From positions 5,365,001 through 5,429,000 of the forward strand of contig CP001769.1 in assembly GCA_000024525.1 (NCBI GenBank): 64,000 nucleotides of DNA, in the 5' to 3' direction. Positions 50,028 to 60,693 of the stretch are shown piece after piece. The notes beneath the pieces were generated by a model. It saw only the letters and a program-made list of their open reading frames with translations, ran no database searches and was not told where the DNA came from. The stretch comes from Spirosoma linguale DSM 74. Its GTDB lineage: Bacteria; Bacteroidota; Bacteroidia; Cytophagales; Spirosomataceae. Made by a program: the position numbers and the translations under genes. Position 1 is the first letter of the stretch. Each line of letters opens with the position of its first letter.

Positions 50028-50494
50028 ATGCGGCTATAGCTGCAATATAACTATCGGACTGATTCGCTGATTGCCATCGCTCTGACAGTATTATTAATCA
50101 ATCAATTACAGTTATCCCTATTTTCTATAGACTTGTACAAATCAAATAACGTATTCAATTAAACATTAACGATACGCTAATAATATTGCCCCTTTCCAAG
50201 ATACTATTGACTCCTGTCAAGATAATAAAGCAAATCTGTAGATTTTAGATAAAGCAATTTGGAAGTCATAAAAACAAGGTGCTGTTTTGCATAACCTATT
50301 AATTCAATAGACTATAAGTACTAATAGTCTATCTACAACCGGGAGAATAGGGAGTATTTACAAACAACCCCATTTCATACATCTGTCAGTTCAGTAACAG
50401 GCAACAAATCGCCGAAAAGCACGCATTGACGTCAACCAGCGCGTAACGTGTTTCAGGATGATTGAACAGCAAGCAGTATCAAACACAATTGAGA
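50028..50494. other. A+T-rich leader region of the first TonB receptor
   Basis: No open frame of interest. Two dyads are visible: TTGAC-N4-GTCAA at 50207-50220 and ATAGACTAT-N8-ATAGTCTAT at 50307-50332. The second is 9 bp perfect and could be an operator. The first has the same half-sites as the dyad at 19973-19986, which may be coincidence. Confidence 0.45.
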
Positions 50495-53062
50495 ATGAAA
50501 CGAATTTTAGCTTCCACTTTTTTGATCGGGATTTTCTTTCTTCCCTTACTTGTATCCGCTCAAAATGCCCCTGTCATCAATGCAACGGTAACTGGAAAAG
50601 TCATTGACGCCCGCACCGAAAAAAGCCTTATTGGCGCAACGGTGGTCATTAAAGGAACAACCAACGGAGGAGCCACCAACCAAAACGGCCAATTTACGTT
50701 GCTTACCGGCCAGAAACTGCCCTTTGTTGTGACCGTCTCTTACTTAGGTTATCAGACACAGGACGTTGTCTTAAGCAGCGATAACGTCGAAATCAAGCTT
50801 GAAGAAGGGGCCAATCAACTAGCCGATGTAGTTATTACGTCCCGGCGTCGTCAGGAGTCGGCCCAGGACGTGCCCATTCCAATTACGGTCGTCAGTGGTG
50901 TACGCGCCGAAGATGCCGGTGCTTTTAACGTAAACCGGTTGAAAGAGCTGGTACCAAGTGTGCAGCTTTACTCATCAAATGCCCGGAATACAACCTTGAA
51001 CATTCGTGGGCTGGGGTCGAGTTTTGGGCTTACCAACGATGGGATTGATCCGGGCGTTGGCTTCTACGTGGATGGCGTGTATTACGCCCGGCCAGCCGCT
51101 ACCTCGCTTGATTTTATCGACATCGATCAGGTTGAAGTACTTCGTGGGCCGCAGGGAACATTGTTTGGTAAGAACACGACTGCCGGTGCCTTCAACATCA
51201 CAACCCGCGCCCCGAGTTTCCAGCCCGGTGCCAGCTTTGAAGTGAGCTACGGTAACCTCAATTACATTCAGGCAAAAGCCTCTCTGACCGGCCCCATCAG
51301 CAAAAAACTAGCCGTCAGGGCTTCTTTTTCGGGAACACAGCGCGATGGAACCATTTACAACATCACGACGCTGAAACCAACCAACACACTGAATAACCTG
51401 GGCTACCGGGCGCAACTGCTGTATACTCCATCCGATAAGGTTAAAATTACTTTTGCAGGCGACAACTCCCGCCAACGGCCCGACGGTTATGCCACTGTTG
51501 TTGCCGGGGTCGTAACGACAAAGCGGGCTGCTTACCGGCAGTTTAACAACATCATTGCCGACTTAGGCTACAAGCTACCGAGCACGAACCCATTCGACCG
51601 GGTTACAGATACCGATACCCCCTGGCGGTCAAACAACGATTTCGGTGGTGTTTCAGTGAATGTCGACGCTAAAATCGGTAGTGGTACCCTGACGGCAACA
51701 ACAGCTTACCGGTATTGGATATGGGACCCCTCCAACGACCGGGATTTTACCGGCCTACCGGTGCTAACCAAATCGCAGGGTAACTCGCGGCATACCCAAT
51801 GGACGCAGGAGATTCGGTACGCGGGTCAGTTTTCGTCAAAACTTAGTGGCGTTTTCGGTGTCTTCTTCATTGATCAGGACCTGAAATCAGATCCGGTTCA
51901 GACAGAAGAATCCGGTTCAGCGCAATGGCGGTTCTCACAGAGTTCGACCAGCGCCCTTTGGAAAACCCCCGGTTTGTTCGATGGCTTTGGTACCAAAACA
52001 ACCTCACGGCTCAAGACCATCGGCGCAGCTGTATTTGGCCAGGTCGATTGGGCCATTACCGACAAATGGCACTTGCTACCAGGACTCCGTTTCAATTATG
52101 ACAAAAAGGATGTCGACTACAAACGCGAAACGTACGGCGGTCTGCAAACCACCGACCCCGCTTTGATTGCCCTCAAAAACGCTATCTATACCAATCAGGC
52201 ATTCGCTTTTGGCGTTGAGGATAACAACTTTTCAGGTCAGCTGACACTTGCATACCGTTCCAGTAAGCGATTTAACGCTTACGCTACCTATGCAAACAGC
52301 TATAAGCCGGTTGGCGTAAATCTGGGCGGATTACCAACGGCAAACGGGGCAGTCCTGATTGATTTAGCGAAAGTGAAGCCGGAGTATGTGACCCATTACG
52401 AACTGGGGGTAAAAACTAAACCGACACCGAGTTCAACCTTTAATGTAACAGTTTACAATACCGAGATCAAGGACTACCAGACGCAGGTTCAAACGGCCGA
52501 AGTTGGCGTAAACCGTGGGTATTTAGCCAATGCCGAGAAAGTTCGGGTGCAGGGTGTCGAAGTTGATGGAAATATCCGGCTCAATAATAGTTTTTCTCTG
52601 AACGGAGCCGTCTCCTACACCGATGGCAAATATGTGTCGTTCAAGAATGCTCCCGTCCCGCTGGAAGAGACAGGTGGTGAGTCAGCGTTCAAAGATATTT
52701 CGGGTGGTGTCCTTCCCGGCATCTCCAAGTGGTCTGGCTCGCTGGGTGGCGAAGTATCCGGTAACGGTAAGCTGTTAAATCAAGATGGCCGATTCTTCCT
52801 CGCCGTCGATGGATATTATCGTTCGTCGTTCTCATCGAGCGCATCGCCCTCGGCTTTCCTGAACATCGACGGTTACACGTTGCTCAATGCCCGAGTTGGC
52901 TTTCGTGCCTCCAATGGGGTGTCGGTTCTGCTATGGTCCCGGAATCTGACGAACAAAAATTATTTCGAACAACTGTTGCCAGCCGCTGGTAATGCAGGTC
53001 AGTACGCGGCAGTACTTGGCGATCCCCGAACCTACGGCACTACGTTACGGTATACTTTTTAA
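50495..53062 (+). CDS. TonB-dependent receptor with carboxypeptidase-regulatory-like domain, 1
   Basis: 855 residues from the ATG at 50495 (signal peptide ending LLVSAQ); a TTG 11 codons earlier is open. Residues about 30-110 form the beta-sandwich domain (VTGKVIDARTEKSLIGATVV). Residues about 115-240 are the plug (ADVVITSRRRQESAQDVPIP, NIRGLGSS, VEVLRGPQGTLFGKNTTAG). The rest is a 22-strand barrel ending TYGTTLRYTF. RRQESAQDVPI and the plug style resemble siderophore/iron-complex receptors. No SusD-like partner is adjacent, so oligosaccharide uptake of the SusCD type is unlikely. A terminator separates it from the second receptor. Confidence 0.93.
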   Translation: MKRILASTFLIGIFFLPLLVSAQNAPVINATVTGKVIDARTEKSLIGATVVIKGTTNGGATNQNGQFTLLTGQKLPFVVTVSYLGYQTQDVVLSSDNVEIKLEEGANQLADVVITSRRRQESAQDVPIPITVVSGVRAEDAGAFNVNRLKELVPSVQLYSSNARNTTLNIRGLGSSFGLTNDGIDPGVGFYVDGVYYARPAATSLDFIDIDQVEVLRGPQGTLFGKNTTAGAFNITTRAPSFQPGASFEVSYGNLNYIQAKASLTGPISKKLAVRASFSGTQRDGTIYNITTLKPTNTLNNLGYRAQLLYTPSDKVKITFAGDNSRQRPDGYATVVAGVVTTKRAAYRQFNNIIADLGYKLPSTNPFDRVTDTDTPWRSNNDFGGVSVNVDAKIGSGTLTATTAYRYWIWDPSNDRDFTGLPVLTKSQGNSRHTQWTQEIRYAGQFSSKLSGVFGVFFIDQDLKSDPVQTEESGSAQWRFSQSSTSALWKTPGLFDGFGTKTTSRLKTIGAAVFGQVDWAITDKWHLLPGLRFNYDKKDVDYKRETYGGLQTTDPALIALKNAIYTNQAFAFGVEDNNFSGQLTLAYRSSKRFNAYATYANSYKPVGVNLGGLPTANGAVLIDLAKVKPEYVTHYELGVKTKPTPSSTFNVTVYNTEIKDYQTQVQTAEVGVNRGYLANAEKVRVQGVEVDGNIRLNNSFSLNGAVSYTDGKYVSFKNAPVPLEETGGESAFKDISGGVLPGISKWSGSLGGEVSGNGKLLNQDGRFFLAVDGYYRSSFSSSASPSAFLNIDGYTLLNARVGFRASNGVSVLLWSRNLTNKNYFEQLLPAAGNAGQYAAVLGDPRTYGTTLRYTF

Positions 53063-53157
53063 CAGTAGACCCCAGGTTGCAGGCATTGATAAACTGGTGT
53101 GCCTACTGCCCGATGCATTCTTTGATCAATGCCAGATTATAAGTTATTAAGTTAATG

Positions 53158-53206
53158 AAAGCTGTGTACGTTAATTTTACTTAGCGTATACAGCTTTTGC
53201 TTTTTT
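53158..53206 (+). terminator. Terminator after TonB receptor 1
   Basis: 13-bp stem (53158-53170 with 53185-53197, one G-T) followed by a T-rich tail including eight consecutive T residues. It is 96 bases after the receptor stop. Confidence 0.8.
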
Positions 53207-53243
53207 TTAGTATTTGTATCCAACTTTCACAATTAACTCACCT

Positions 53244-56111
53244 ATGAGACACCTCTTTTTACTTTCATTTTTATGGTTACTTGGCCCTGTTTCATCCTGG
53301 GCACAGACGAATCTGGCAGGTCTTGTTACCGATGAAAAGAATCAGCCTCTGGCGGGTGTAACAATTATCATCCGGGGTACCAATACCGGCACTATTACAC
53401 AGGCCAACGGGCAGTTTTCGCTTCAAACCAACGAATCACTCCCGCTAACGATAACAGCTTCCTTTATCGGCTACAAACGTCAGGATGTGGTTGTCCGGGG
53501 CAACAACTTTCGAACTATTTCTATTCGTCTTGGCGAAGAGGCAATCTTGACGGATGAGGTAGTTGTATCGGCGAGCCGTGTACCGGAGGATATTCAAAAA
53601 GCGGCCGTAACCGTTGAGAAGTTGGGCGCAAGGCAGTTTCAGCAGTCACCGGCAACGAGTCCGTTCGATGCGCTGCAAAATGTGAAAGGCGTCGATTTGC
53701 TCACCCAAAGTCTAACCTTCAAGTCCGTTAACCTGAGGGGCTTTGGAGCCAATAACAATAACCGTTTTCTGCAATTGACCGATGGGATGGATAACCGCTC
53801 GCCGGGTCTGGGCTTTGGCTTTGGTAACGTAGCTGGCGTTTCTGATCTGGATGTTGAAAGTATTGAACTGATTCCGGGTGCATCGTCGGCCTTATACGGA
53901 CCTGATGCCCTTCAGGGATTAATGCTGACAACCAGCAAGAACCCTTTTACCTATCAGGGCTTGAGCGTTCAGTTAAAAGTAGGGGCTAATAACTTCGGCA
54001 AAGGAAGCTTCGGGCCAAAAGGCTACGGTGATATTGCCGTACGATATGCGAAACAACTGGGTGCCCGGTTTGCCGTGAAAATCAATTTCCAGCGGCTTAG
54101 CGGTACGGATTTCATTGCCGACGACTACAGCGACCGATCTACTCGCGCCCGTGCTAATTTCTTCACGACTGATCCATCACGGGGCGGTCTGGCTACCGGC
54201 ATTGGGTTTGTCCCCAACAACGACCCAAATACAAATTTTCAATACGACGGAGTCAACATATACGGTGATGACATCAATGCTGGCGGAGCTTACAGCTTCC
54301 CGGCCAATTATGCGAACGTATTACTGCAAAACAAACTGGCAACGCGCACCGGCTACACCGAACTGGATGTGCTGGGCAATAATGGTAAGGTCTTTAACAA
54401 CCGGGCTAATGTATCCCTGCATTACAAACTACCCGGTAACATGGAAGCCTCGTTGGGCTGGTATTATGGTAATGGTAACTTCATTCGTACAGCAGGTTTT
54501 CGGGAGTATTTTCCGGATTATCAGCGGCACCAGATCAAAGCCGAATTGCGGGGCGATAACTTCTTTGTACGGGCATATACGACTCAACAACAGGCTGAAG
54601 GCTGGAATATTGGCCAGACAGCTACCGCCATCAACAACAGCTGGAAATCGCTGGGACAATGGGCTGCTGAATTCGGGCAGGCTTACGTAGAGAACAAAGT
54701 CAGTGTAGGCGAAGCGCGCAACACAGCCGACCGGGGCCGCTACCTGCCCGGCTCTGACCGATTCAACCTTGTTCGCGATGCATTTGCCAATACGTACAAT
54801 ACTGATACTGTGCCAGGCTACAAAGGCGCAAGAGGAACCCGGTTCCGCGATAATTCTGCGATGTGGCATTATGAGGGAATGTATAACTTGACGAAAGCCC
54901 TGAATAGCATAGCCGAAGTAATTGCAGGCGGCAGCCTTCGTCACTATGGATTGAATACAGGCGGCACCGCCGTTACGTTAAAAGCCGATGGTTCGGAATA
55001 TACCATTAACGAATACGGAGCGTATGTTCAGGCGGCTAAAGAGCTAAAGGTTGGTACCCTGGTAACCGTTAAACCAACCGTCGCCATTCGGTACGACAAG
55101 AACCAGTACTTTAAAGGTGGATTCACTCCCCGTGCATCAGCCGTGGTGAGCGTTGGCCCTCATAACTTCCGGGGTTCCTGGCAATCGGCCTTCCGGAATC
55201 CATCTCCCGGACAGTTATTCGCTGTTCCGGCCGCCGGTCGAGGGGGCGATGTGGGCGGTGCGCAACTGGCAGCCGAGTCGGCAGGACTATTTACAAACCC
55301 GGCTTATCTAGACAGCGATGTTAAGGATTATACAGCCGGTCGGCTTTCCGAAGCGCAGTTACGGACTCGTGCCTACAACCCGGCTAACTTCACCACGGAG
55401 AAGATAAAGACTTGGGAGGTAGGCTATAAAACGCTGATACAAAACAGGCTTTATGTCGACGCCTTCTACTTCCACAGCAAATACACGGATTTCATTGCCG
55501 CTCAGAGCTTTTACCAACCCAGCAACGGGCAGATTGCTGACTTCGCGTCGAATGCCTATCGGACGCTGCAAATCAACTTTAATAACTTCAACGAGATCTT
55601 CGTAAATGGCTGGGGTATTGGGTCAGAGTATGGTCTTGGCCGGGGCTTTACCATCAGTGGAAATTACGCTTATCAGGTCGGCACCGTCACACTGCGTGAC
55701 GCACAGGGAAACGTGATTAATGACAATGCAGGAAGCCCGATTGTAAAGCGAAAAATGAGCAATCCCGAAGTATCGCAGAAGGGCCGTAACTTCTTTATCT
55801 CGCCCGAAAACCGGTATAACCTTACGCTGAGCAACTCACGCCTGACAGATCGGCTGGGAGCCACAATCACCTATCGCTGGACCGACAGAATGTGGGTTGA
55901 GCAGGGCACAACGGCTGGCGACATCTGGCTTCCCTCCTGGACAAGTCTAGACGCTCAGGTTTCGTACAAAGTGCCAACCTTCAAATCAGTGGTGAAACTC
56001 GGGGGTACCAACCTTCTGAATCAATACTACGCGCAGGGATACGGGCTGGCCCGTATAGGTGGTTTGTACTATTTAAGCATTACGTTTGATGAATTGATGC
56101 GGCAAATGTAG
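53244..56111 (+). CDS. TonB-dependent receptor with carboxypeptidase-regulatory-like domain, 2
   Basis: 955 residues from the ATG at 53244; a TTG ten codons upstream is open. The signal peptide ends SSWAQ. The beta-sandwich domain is LAGLVTDEKNQPLAGVTIII. The plug has DEVVVSASRVPEDIQKAAVT, VNLRGFGANNNNRF and IELIPGASSALYGPDALQG. The barrel is long and ends SITFDELMRQM, without the aromatic last residue common in barrel proteins. It shares domain order with receptor 1 but little sequence beyond the domains. Substrate unknown. The stop codon lies within a REPIN-like repeat. Confidence 0.92.
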   Translation: MRHLFLLSFLWLLGPVSSWAQTNLAGLVTDEKNQPLAGVTIIIRGTNTGTITQANGQFSLQTNESLPLTITASFIGYKRQDVVVRGNNFRTISIRLGEEAILTDEVVVSASRVPEDIQKAAVTVEKLGARQFQQSPATSPFDALQNVKGVDLLTQSLTFKSVNLRGFGANNNNRFLQLTDGMDNRSPGLGFGFGNVAGVSDLDVESIELIPGASSALYGPDALQGLMLTTSKNPFTYQGLSVQLKVGANNFGKGSFGPKGYGDIAVRYAKQLGARFAVKINFQRLSGTDFIADDYSDRSTRARANFFTTDPSRGGLATGIGFVPNNDPNTNFQYDGVNIYGDDINAGGAYSFPANYANVLLQNKLATRTGYTELDVLGNNGKVFNNRANVSLHYKLPGNMEASLGWYYGNGNFIRTAGFREYFPDYQRHQIKAELRGDNFFVRAYTTQQQAEGWNIGQTATAINNSWKSLGQWAAEFGQAYVENKVSVGEARNTADRGRYLPGSDRFNLVRDAFANTYNTDTVPGYKGARGTRFRDNSAMWHYEGMYNLTKALNSIAEVIAGGSLRHYGLNTGGTAVTLKADGSEYTINEYGAYVQAAKELKVGTLVTVKPTVAIRYDKNQYFKGGFTPRASAVVSVGPHNFRGSWQSAFRNPSPGQLFAVPAAGRGGDVGGAQLAAESAGLFTNPAYLDSDVKDYTAGRLSEAQLRTRAYNPANFTTEKIKTWEVGYKTLIQNRLYVDAFYFHSKYTDFIAAQSFYQPSNGQIADFASNAYRTLQINFNNFNEIFVNGWGIGSEYGLGRGFTISGNYAYQVGTVTLRDAQGNVINDNAGSPIVKRKMSNPEVSQKGRNFFISPENRYNLTLSNSRLTDRLGATITYRWTDRMWVEQGTTAGDIWLPSWTSLDAQVSYKVPTFKSVVKLGGTNLLNQYYAQGYGLARIGGLYYLSITFDELMRQM

Positions 56112-56179
56112 TACCGACCGGGACGGTCGGCTGAAAATCAACAACTTATTCCCAGCCGACCGTCCCGGTCGGTACTACA
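56107..56179. repeat. REPIN-like palindromic element, 27-bp arms
   Basis: 56107-56133 and 56153-56179 are exact reverse complements with a 19-base centre. Each arm contains CCGACCG-N3-CGGTCGG, its own hairpin. The layout equals that of the element at 23518-23615 but the sequence differs. It includes the receptor stop codon (56109-56111). Confidence 0.7.
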
Positions 56180-56216
56180 AAAAAGCCCCGGCCATTTCTG
56201 GTCGGGGCTTTTTTGT
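56177..56216. terminator. Terminator between TonB receptor 2 and rpoC
   Basis: 14-bp perfect stem (56177-56190 with 56203-56216; AAAAAAGCCCCG core) with T-runs on both strands, so it serves the convergent receptor and rpoC genes. It overlaps the last bases of the repeat. Confidence 0.9.
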
Positions 56217-56234
56217 ACTTATATGTCTAAACGG

Positions 56235-59200
56235 TTAGACCGTAGCTTTCTTTTTGCTGCGGGCGTACTGTTCGCGCGATTCGGTAATCGTTTCCAGTTC
56301 CTCTTTCGAACCGACAATCGCACTTTGGTAGCGACGAAGGCCTGTACCGGCAGGAATCAGGTGACCAACGATTACGTTCTCTTTCAGGCCGTCAAGTACG
56401 TCACGCTTACCACGAATCGAGGCTTCGCTCAGTACTTTCGTCGTTTCCTGGAAGGAAGCGGCTGAGATGAAGCTATCTGTACCCAAAGATGACTGGGTGA
56501 TACCCATCAGCGTTGGTTGCGAAACTGCGGCCATGGCGTCACGAACGGTCACAAGGGCCTGGTCACGACGTTTCAGACTGGAGTTTTCATCGCGAAGCTG
56601 ACGGCTCGTCACGATCTGACCGGGTTTAACGTTTGGTGAATCACCAGCGTCCATAACCACTTTAGCGTCGAGCACCTTGTCGTTTTCCTCACGGAACGCC
56701 CACTTGTCTACAACCTGTCCTTCGAGAAAGTTAGTGTCACCCGAGTCGATGATCTCAACTTTCTGCATCATCTGCCGAACAATGGCTTCGATGTGCTTAT
56801 CGTTGATCTTCACGCCCTGCAGACGATATACTTCCTGAATTTCATTTACCAGATACTCCTGAACGGCGGTCGGACCTTTAATGGCCAGAATGTCGCTCGG
56901 CGTAATGGCACCGTCAGAGAGCGGAGCACCAGCCCGTACGAAGTCATTATCCTGTACAAGGATGAACTTCGACAGAGGAACGAGGTACTTCTTCTTCGTT
57001 CCATCTCTCGACTCGATGAAGATTTCACGGTTACCACGTTTGATTGCACCGTATGTTACAACGCCATCAATCTCACTCACCACAGCCGGGTTCGACGGGT
57101 TACGAGCTTCGAATAATTCCGTTACCCGTGGCAGACCACCCGTGATGTCGCGGGTTTTACCAACGTTACGCGGAATTTTCGCCAATGGCTGACCAGCTTT
57201 AATTTTCTGGCCTTCCTTCACTACCAGACGTGAGCCAACCGGTAAGTTGTAGCTCTTCTGCAACGGACCACCATCGTTGTCGGGCAAGTGCAACGTTAAC
57301 GTCGTGGTGCCTTGTACAATAATGGCTGGGTTCTTCGCTTTATCGCGGCTTTCGATGATCACTTTCTCCTGGAAGCCAGTCTGTTCATCGAACTCCTCGC
57401 GGTATGTGATACCGTCTTCGATTGCGTCGAAGTTCAGCGTACCGGTCAATTCAGACAGGATAACGGCGTTATAGGGGTCCCAGGCGCAGATATCGTCGCC
57501 CTTCTTCACCATGTCACCGTCTTTCACCCGCAGGAAGGCACCATAAGGTACGTTATTACTGATAAGTACGACGCTCCGGTCATTTGGGTTTACAATCCGA
57601 ACTTCACCCGAACGACCCATTACGATCGTTTGCGCATTGCCTTCATTGTCTTCCGACTGAACCGTCCGCATTTCTTCAAACTCGATCAGACCGTCGAATT
57701 TAGCTTTGATAGAGGCATCAACCGCAATGTTCGATGCCGTACCACCCACGTGGAAGGTACGAAGCGTTAACTGCGTACCCGGCTCACCGATCGATTGCGA
57801 GGCAATAACACCTACCGCTTCACCGATGTCGACCATGCGTCCCGATGCCAGGTTGCGGCCATAACACTTGGCGCAAACGCCCTGACGCGATTCGCAGGTC
57901 AGTACCGAACGGATTTCTACCGTTTCGATGCTTGTTTCATCAATGTGGGCAGCAACTTCTTCAGTCACTAACTCACCCGATGCTACGATCAGCTCTTTCG
58001 TGAGCGGGTCATAAATATCGTGAACCGTAGTACGGCCCAGAATACGCTCAGACAGTGGCTCAACAATATCTTCGTTATCTTTCAGAGCCGACACTTGCAG
58101 ACCGCGGAGCGTACCACAATCGTCTTCGCTAATAATAACATCCTGGGCTACGTCGTGCAGACGACGGGTCAGGTAACCGGCATCGGCCGTTTTCAGAGCC
58201 GTATCGGCCAGACCTTTCCGCGCACCGTGGGTAGAGATAAAGTACTCCAATACGTCGAGACCTTCTTTGAAGTTCGACAGAATCGGGTTTTCGATGATCT
58301 CACCAACTGACCCCTGCAGGTTTTTCTGCGGCTTGGCCATCAGACCCCGCATACCACCCAACTGACGAATCTGCTCACGCGAACCACGGGCTCCCGAGTG
58401 CATCATCATGTAAATTGAGTTGAATCCGCCCTGATCGGCTTCAAGCTGCTTCATCAGCGTTTCGGTCAAACGGGAGTTCACGCGCGTCCAGATATCGATA
58501 ACCTGGTTGTAACGTTCGTTCTCCGTAATCAGACCCATCAGGTAGTTGTCCCAAACAGCCTGTACTTCAGCTTTCGCTTCTTCAACAAGGCCTTGTTTGG
58601 CTTCCGGAATCATGACGTCACTCAAACCGATTGACAGACCACCCCGGAAGGCCATCTGGAAACCAAGTTCTTTAATTTCGTCAAGGAACTGAGCCGTACG
58701 GGCACCACCCGAAATTTTGAAGATGAGCGCAATGATCTGCTGAAGCTTTTTCTTGGTCAGCAGTTCGTTGATATAACCCACTTCTTCCGGAACAGCCTGG
58801 TTGAACAACAACCGACCCGCTACCGTGTCAATAACTTTGTAAACAAGCTGGCCATTTTCATCCCGGACTTTCACCCGGCACTTGATATTGGCGTGCTTGG
58901 AAATTTTACCTTCGTTAATACCGATTACCACTTCTTCCGTACCGTAGAAGGTCATGCCTTCACCCGGAATTGGATACTCGGGGGTGCTCTTGCGACCTTT
59001 GGTCACGTAGTACAGACCAAGTACCATGTCCTGCGAAGGTACCGTGATTGGCGCACCGTTGGCAGGGTTCAGGATGTTGTGCGACGCCAGCATCAGCAGC
59101 GACGCTTCAAGCACAGCTTCCTGGCCCAGTGGCACGTGAACGGCCATCTGGTCACCGTCAAAGTCAGCGTTGAAGGCGGTACAAACGAGTGGGTGCAGCT

Positions 59201-60584
59201 GGATAGCTTTACCCTCGATCAGCTTCGGCTGGAACGCCTGGATACCCAGACGGTGAAGCGTTGGAGCCCGGTTCAGCAGAACAGGGTGACCTTTCAATAC
59301 GTTTTCCAGAATGTCCCAGATAACGGGATCTTTCCGGTCAACGATTTTCTTGGCCGACTTCACGGTTTTAACGATACCCCGCTCAATCAGTTTGCGAATA
59401 ACAAACGGCTTGAACAATTCGGCAGCCATATCTTTCGGCAGACCACATTCGTGGAGCTTCAGTTCAGGACCAACCACAATAACCGAACGACCAGAATAGT
59501 CGACACGCTTACCGAGCAGGTTTTGACGGAAACGGCCTTGCTTGCCCTTCAGCATGTCGGACAGCGACTTCAGGGCACGGTTACCTTCCGAACGAACGGC
59601 GTTTACTTTCCGAGAGTTGTCGAACAGCGAATCGACGGCTTCCTGCAACATCCGTTTTTCGTTACGGAGAATTACTTCGGGCGCTTTGATTTCGATCAGA
59701 CGCTTCAGACGGTTGTTCCGAATTATAACCCGACGGTACAGGTCATTCAAATCCGACGTAGCGAAACGACCACCATCCAGGGGGACGAGCGGGCGCAGTT
59801 CGGGTGGAATAACCGGTACCATTTTGATCACCATCCACTCGGGACGGTTCTCGATACGGCCATTGGCTTCCCGGAAGGCTTCAACGACTTTAAGGCGTTT
59901 CAGCGCTTCTGCTTTCCGTTGTTGCGATGTATCCGTTGCGGCAGCGTGACGGAGCGAGTAAGACAGTTCGTCCAGCTCAACCCGCGACAACAACATCTCC
60001 AGCGCTTCAGCCCCCATCTTAGCGATGAATTTATTCGGGTCTTTGTCGTCCAGATGCTGGTTACTGCTTGGCAGTTTGTCAATAATATCCAGGTACTCGT
60101 CTTCCGTCAGGAAGTCAAGCTGGTTGATACCATCTTCTGCTTTTACGCCGGGCTGTACAACAACATAGCGTTCGTAATAGATAACCTGGTCAAGTTTTTT
60201 GGTCGAAAGGCCCAGCAGATAACCAATTTTGTTTGGTAAGCTGCGGAAATACCAGATGTGTGCAACGGGCACCACCAGTTCGATGTGGCCCATACGCTCC
60301 CGGCGTACTTTCTTCTCAGTTACTTCAACACCACAGCGATCGCAGATAATGCCTTTGTAGCGAATCCGCTTGTATTTACCGCAGTGACATTCCCAGTCCT
60401 TCACAGGCCCGAAAATGCGCTCGCAGAACAAGCCGCCCATTTCGGGTTTGTAGGTCCGGTAGTTGATCGTCTCCGGCTGTGTTACCTCGCCGTAGGAACT
60501 CTCCAAAATAGACTCCGGCGATGCCAGACTGATCGTCACGCTGGCAAAGTCGCTGTTGAGCTTTTTGTTCTTTTTGAACGACAT
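56235..60584 (-). CDS. rpoC: DNA-directed RNA polymerase beta' subunit
   Basis: 1449 residues, complete. The N-terminal zinc site is [20 protein letters not shown] (Cys66, 68, 81, 84). The catalytic Mg motif [12 protein letters not shown] lies near residue 473. A second zinc site contains [11 protein letters not shown]. The trigger-loop region and the C-terminal part, [20 protein letters not shown], are typical. It forms the clamp and active site of RNA polymerase. It follows rpoB by 109 bases that contain a heptad repeat, and shares the bidirectional terminator with the TonB receptor gene. Confidence 0.99.
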   Translation of the reverse strand: MSFKKNKKLNSDFASVTISLASPESILESSYGEVTQPETINYRTYKPEMGGLFCERIFGPVKDWECHCGKYKRIRYKGIICDRCGVEVTEKKVRRERMGHIELVVPVAHIWYFRSLPNKIGYLLGLSTKKLDQVIYYERYVVVQPGVKAEDGINQLDFLTEDEYLDIIDKLPSSNQHLDDKDPNKFIAKMGAEALEMLLSRVELDELSYSLRHAAATDTSQQRKAEALKRLKVVEAFREANGRIENRPEWMVIKMVPVIPPELRPLVPLDGGRFATSDLNDLYRRVIIRNNRLKRLIEIKAPEVILRNEKRMLQEAVDSLFDNSRKVNAVRSEGNRALKSLSDMLKGKQGRFRQNLLGKRVDYSGRSVIVVGPELKLHECGLPKDMAAELFKPFVIRKLIERGIVKTVKSAKKIVDRKDPVIWDILENVLKGHPVLLNRAPTLHRLGIQAFQPKLIEGKAIQLHPLVCTAFNADFDGDQMAVHVPLGQEAVLEASLLMLASHNILNPANGAPITVPSQDMVLGLYYVTKGRKSTPEYPIPGEGMTFYGTEEVVIGINEGKISKHANIKCRVKVRDENGQLVYKVIDTVAGRLLFNQAVPEEVGYINELLTKKKLQQIIALIFKISGGARTAQFLDEIKELGFQMAFRGGLSIGLSDVMIPEAKQGLVEEAKAEVQAVWDNYLMGLITENERYNQVIDIWTRVNSRLTETLMKQLEADQGGFNSIYMMMHSGARGSREQIRQLGGMRGLMAKPQKNLQGSVGEIIENPILSNFKEGLDVLEYFISTHGARKGLADTALKTADAGYLTRRLHDVAQDVIISEDDCGTLRGLQVSALKDNEDIVEPLSERILGRTTVHDIYDPLTKELIVASGELVTEEVAAHIDETSIETVEIRSVLTCESRQGVCAKCYGRNLASGRMVDIGEAVGVIASQSIGEPGTQLTLRTFHVGGTASNIAVDASIKAKFDGLIEFEEMRTVQSEDNEGNAQTIVMGRSGEVRIVNPNDRSVVLISNNVPYGAFLRVKDGDMVKKGDDICAWDPYNAVILSELTGTLNFDAIEDGITYREEFDEQTGFQEKVIIESRDKAKNPAIIVQGTTTLTLHLPDNDGGPLQKSYNLPVGSRLVVKEGQKIKAGQPLAKIPRNVGKTRDITGGLPRVTELFEARNPSNPAVVSEIDGVVTYGAIKRGNREIFIESRDGTKKKYLVPLSKFILVQDNDFVRAGAPLSDGAITPSDILAIKGPTAVQEYLVNEIQEVYRLQGVKINDKHIEAIVRQMMQKVEIIDSGDTNFLEGQVVDKWAFREENDKVLDAKVVMDAGDSPNVKPGQIVTSRQLRDENSSLKRRDQALVTVRDAMAAVSQPTLMGITQSSLGTDSFISAASFQETTKVLSEASIRGKRDVLDGLKENVIVGHLIPAGTGLRRYQSAIVGSKEELETITESREQYARSKKKATV

Positions 60585-60608
60585 TGGTTGGAGATTATAG
60601 GTTAAAAC

Positions 60609-60692
60609 GAGAAGTGAGGAGTTAGGAGCGAGAAGCGAGAAGTTGTTGCTGATGCATTACTTCTCACTTCTCACTCCTCGCTCCTAACTCCT
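60609..60692. repeat. Inverted heptad-repeat element between rpoB and rpoC
   Basis: Left: five 7-base units (GAGAAGT, GAGGAGT, TAGGAGC, GAGAAGC, GAGAAGT; 60609-60643). Right: five units of the complementary type (60659-60693). The 27-base cores 60617-60643 and 60666-60692 pair with two mismatches. It lies inside the rpoBC transcript, so it would form a large hairpin in the mRNA. Confidence 0.75.
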
Positions 60693-60693
60693 A

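Noticed and set aside
53063..53157. Possible small gene between the two TonB receptors
   Set aside because: There is no open frame with a plausible start before the terminator at 53158-53206.
58893..60239. 448-codon open frame on the plus strand opposite rpoC
   Set aside because: It is the complement of strongly conserved rpoC codons; its translation has no signature and is rich in Phe, Val, Arg and Gln as expected of a shadow frame.
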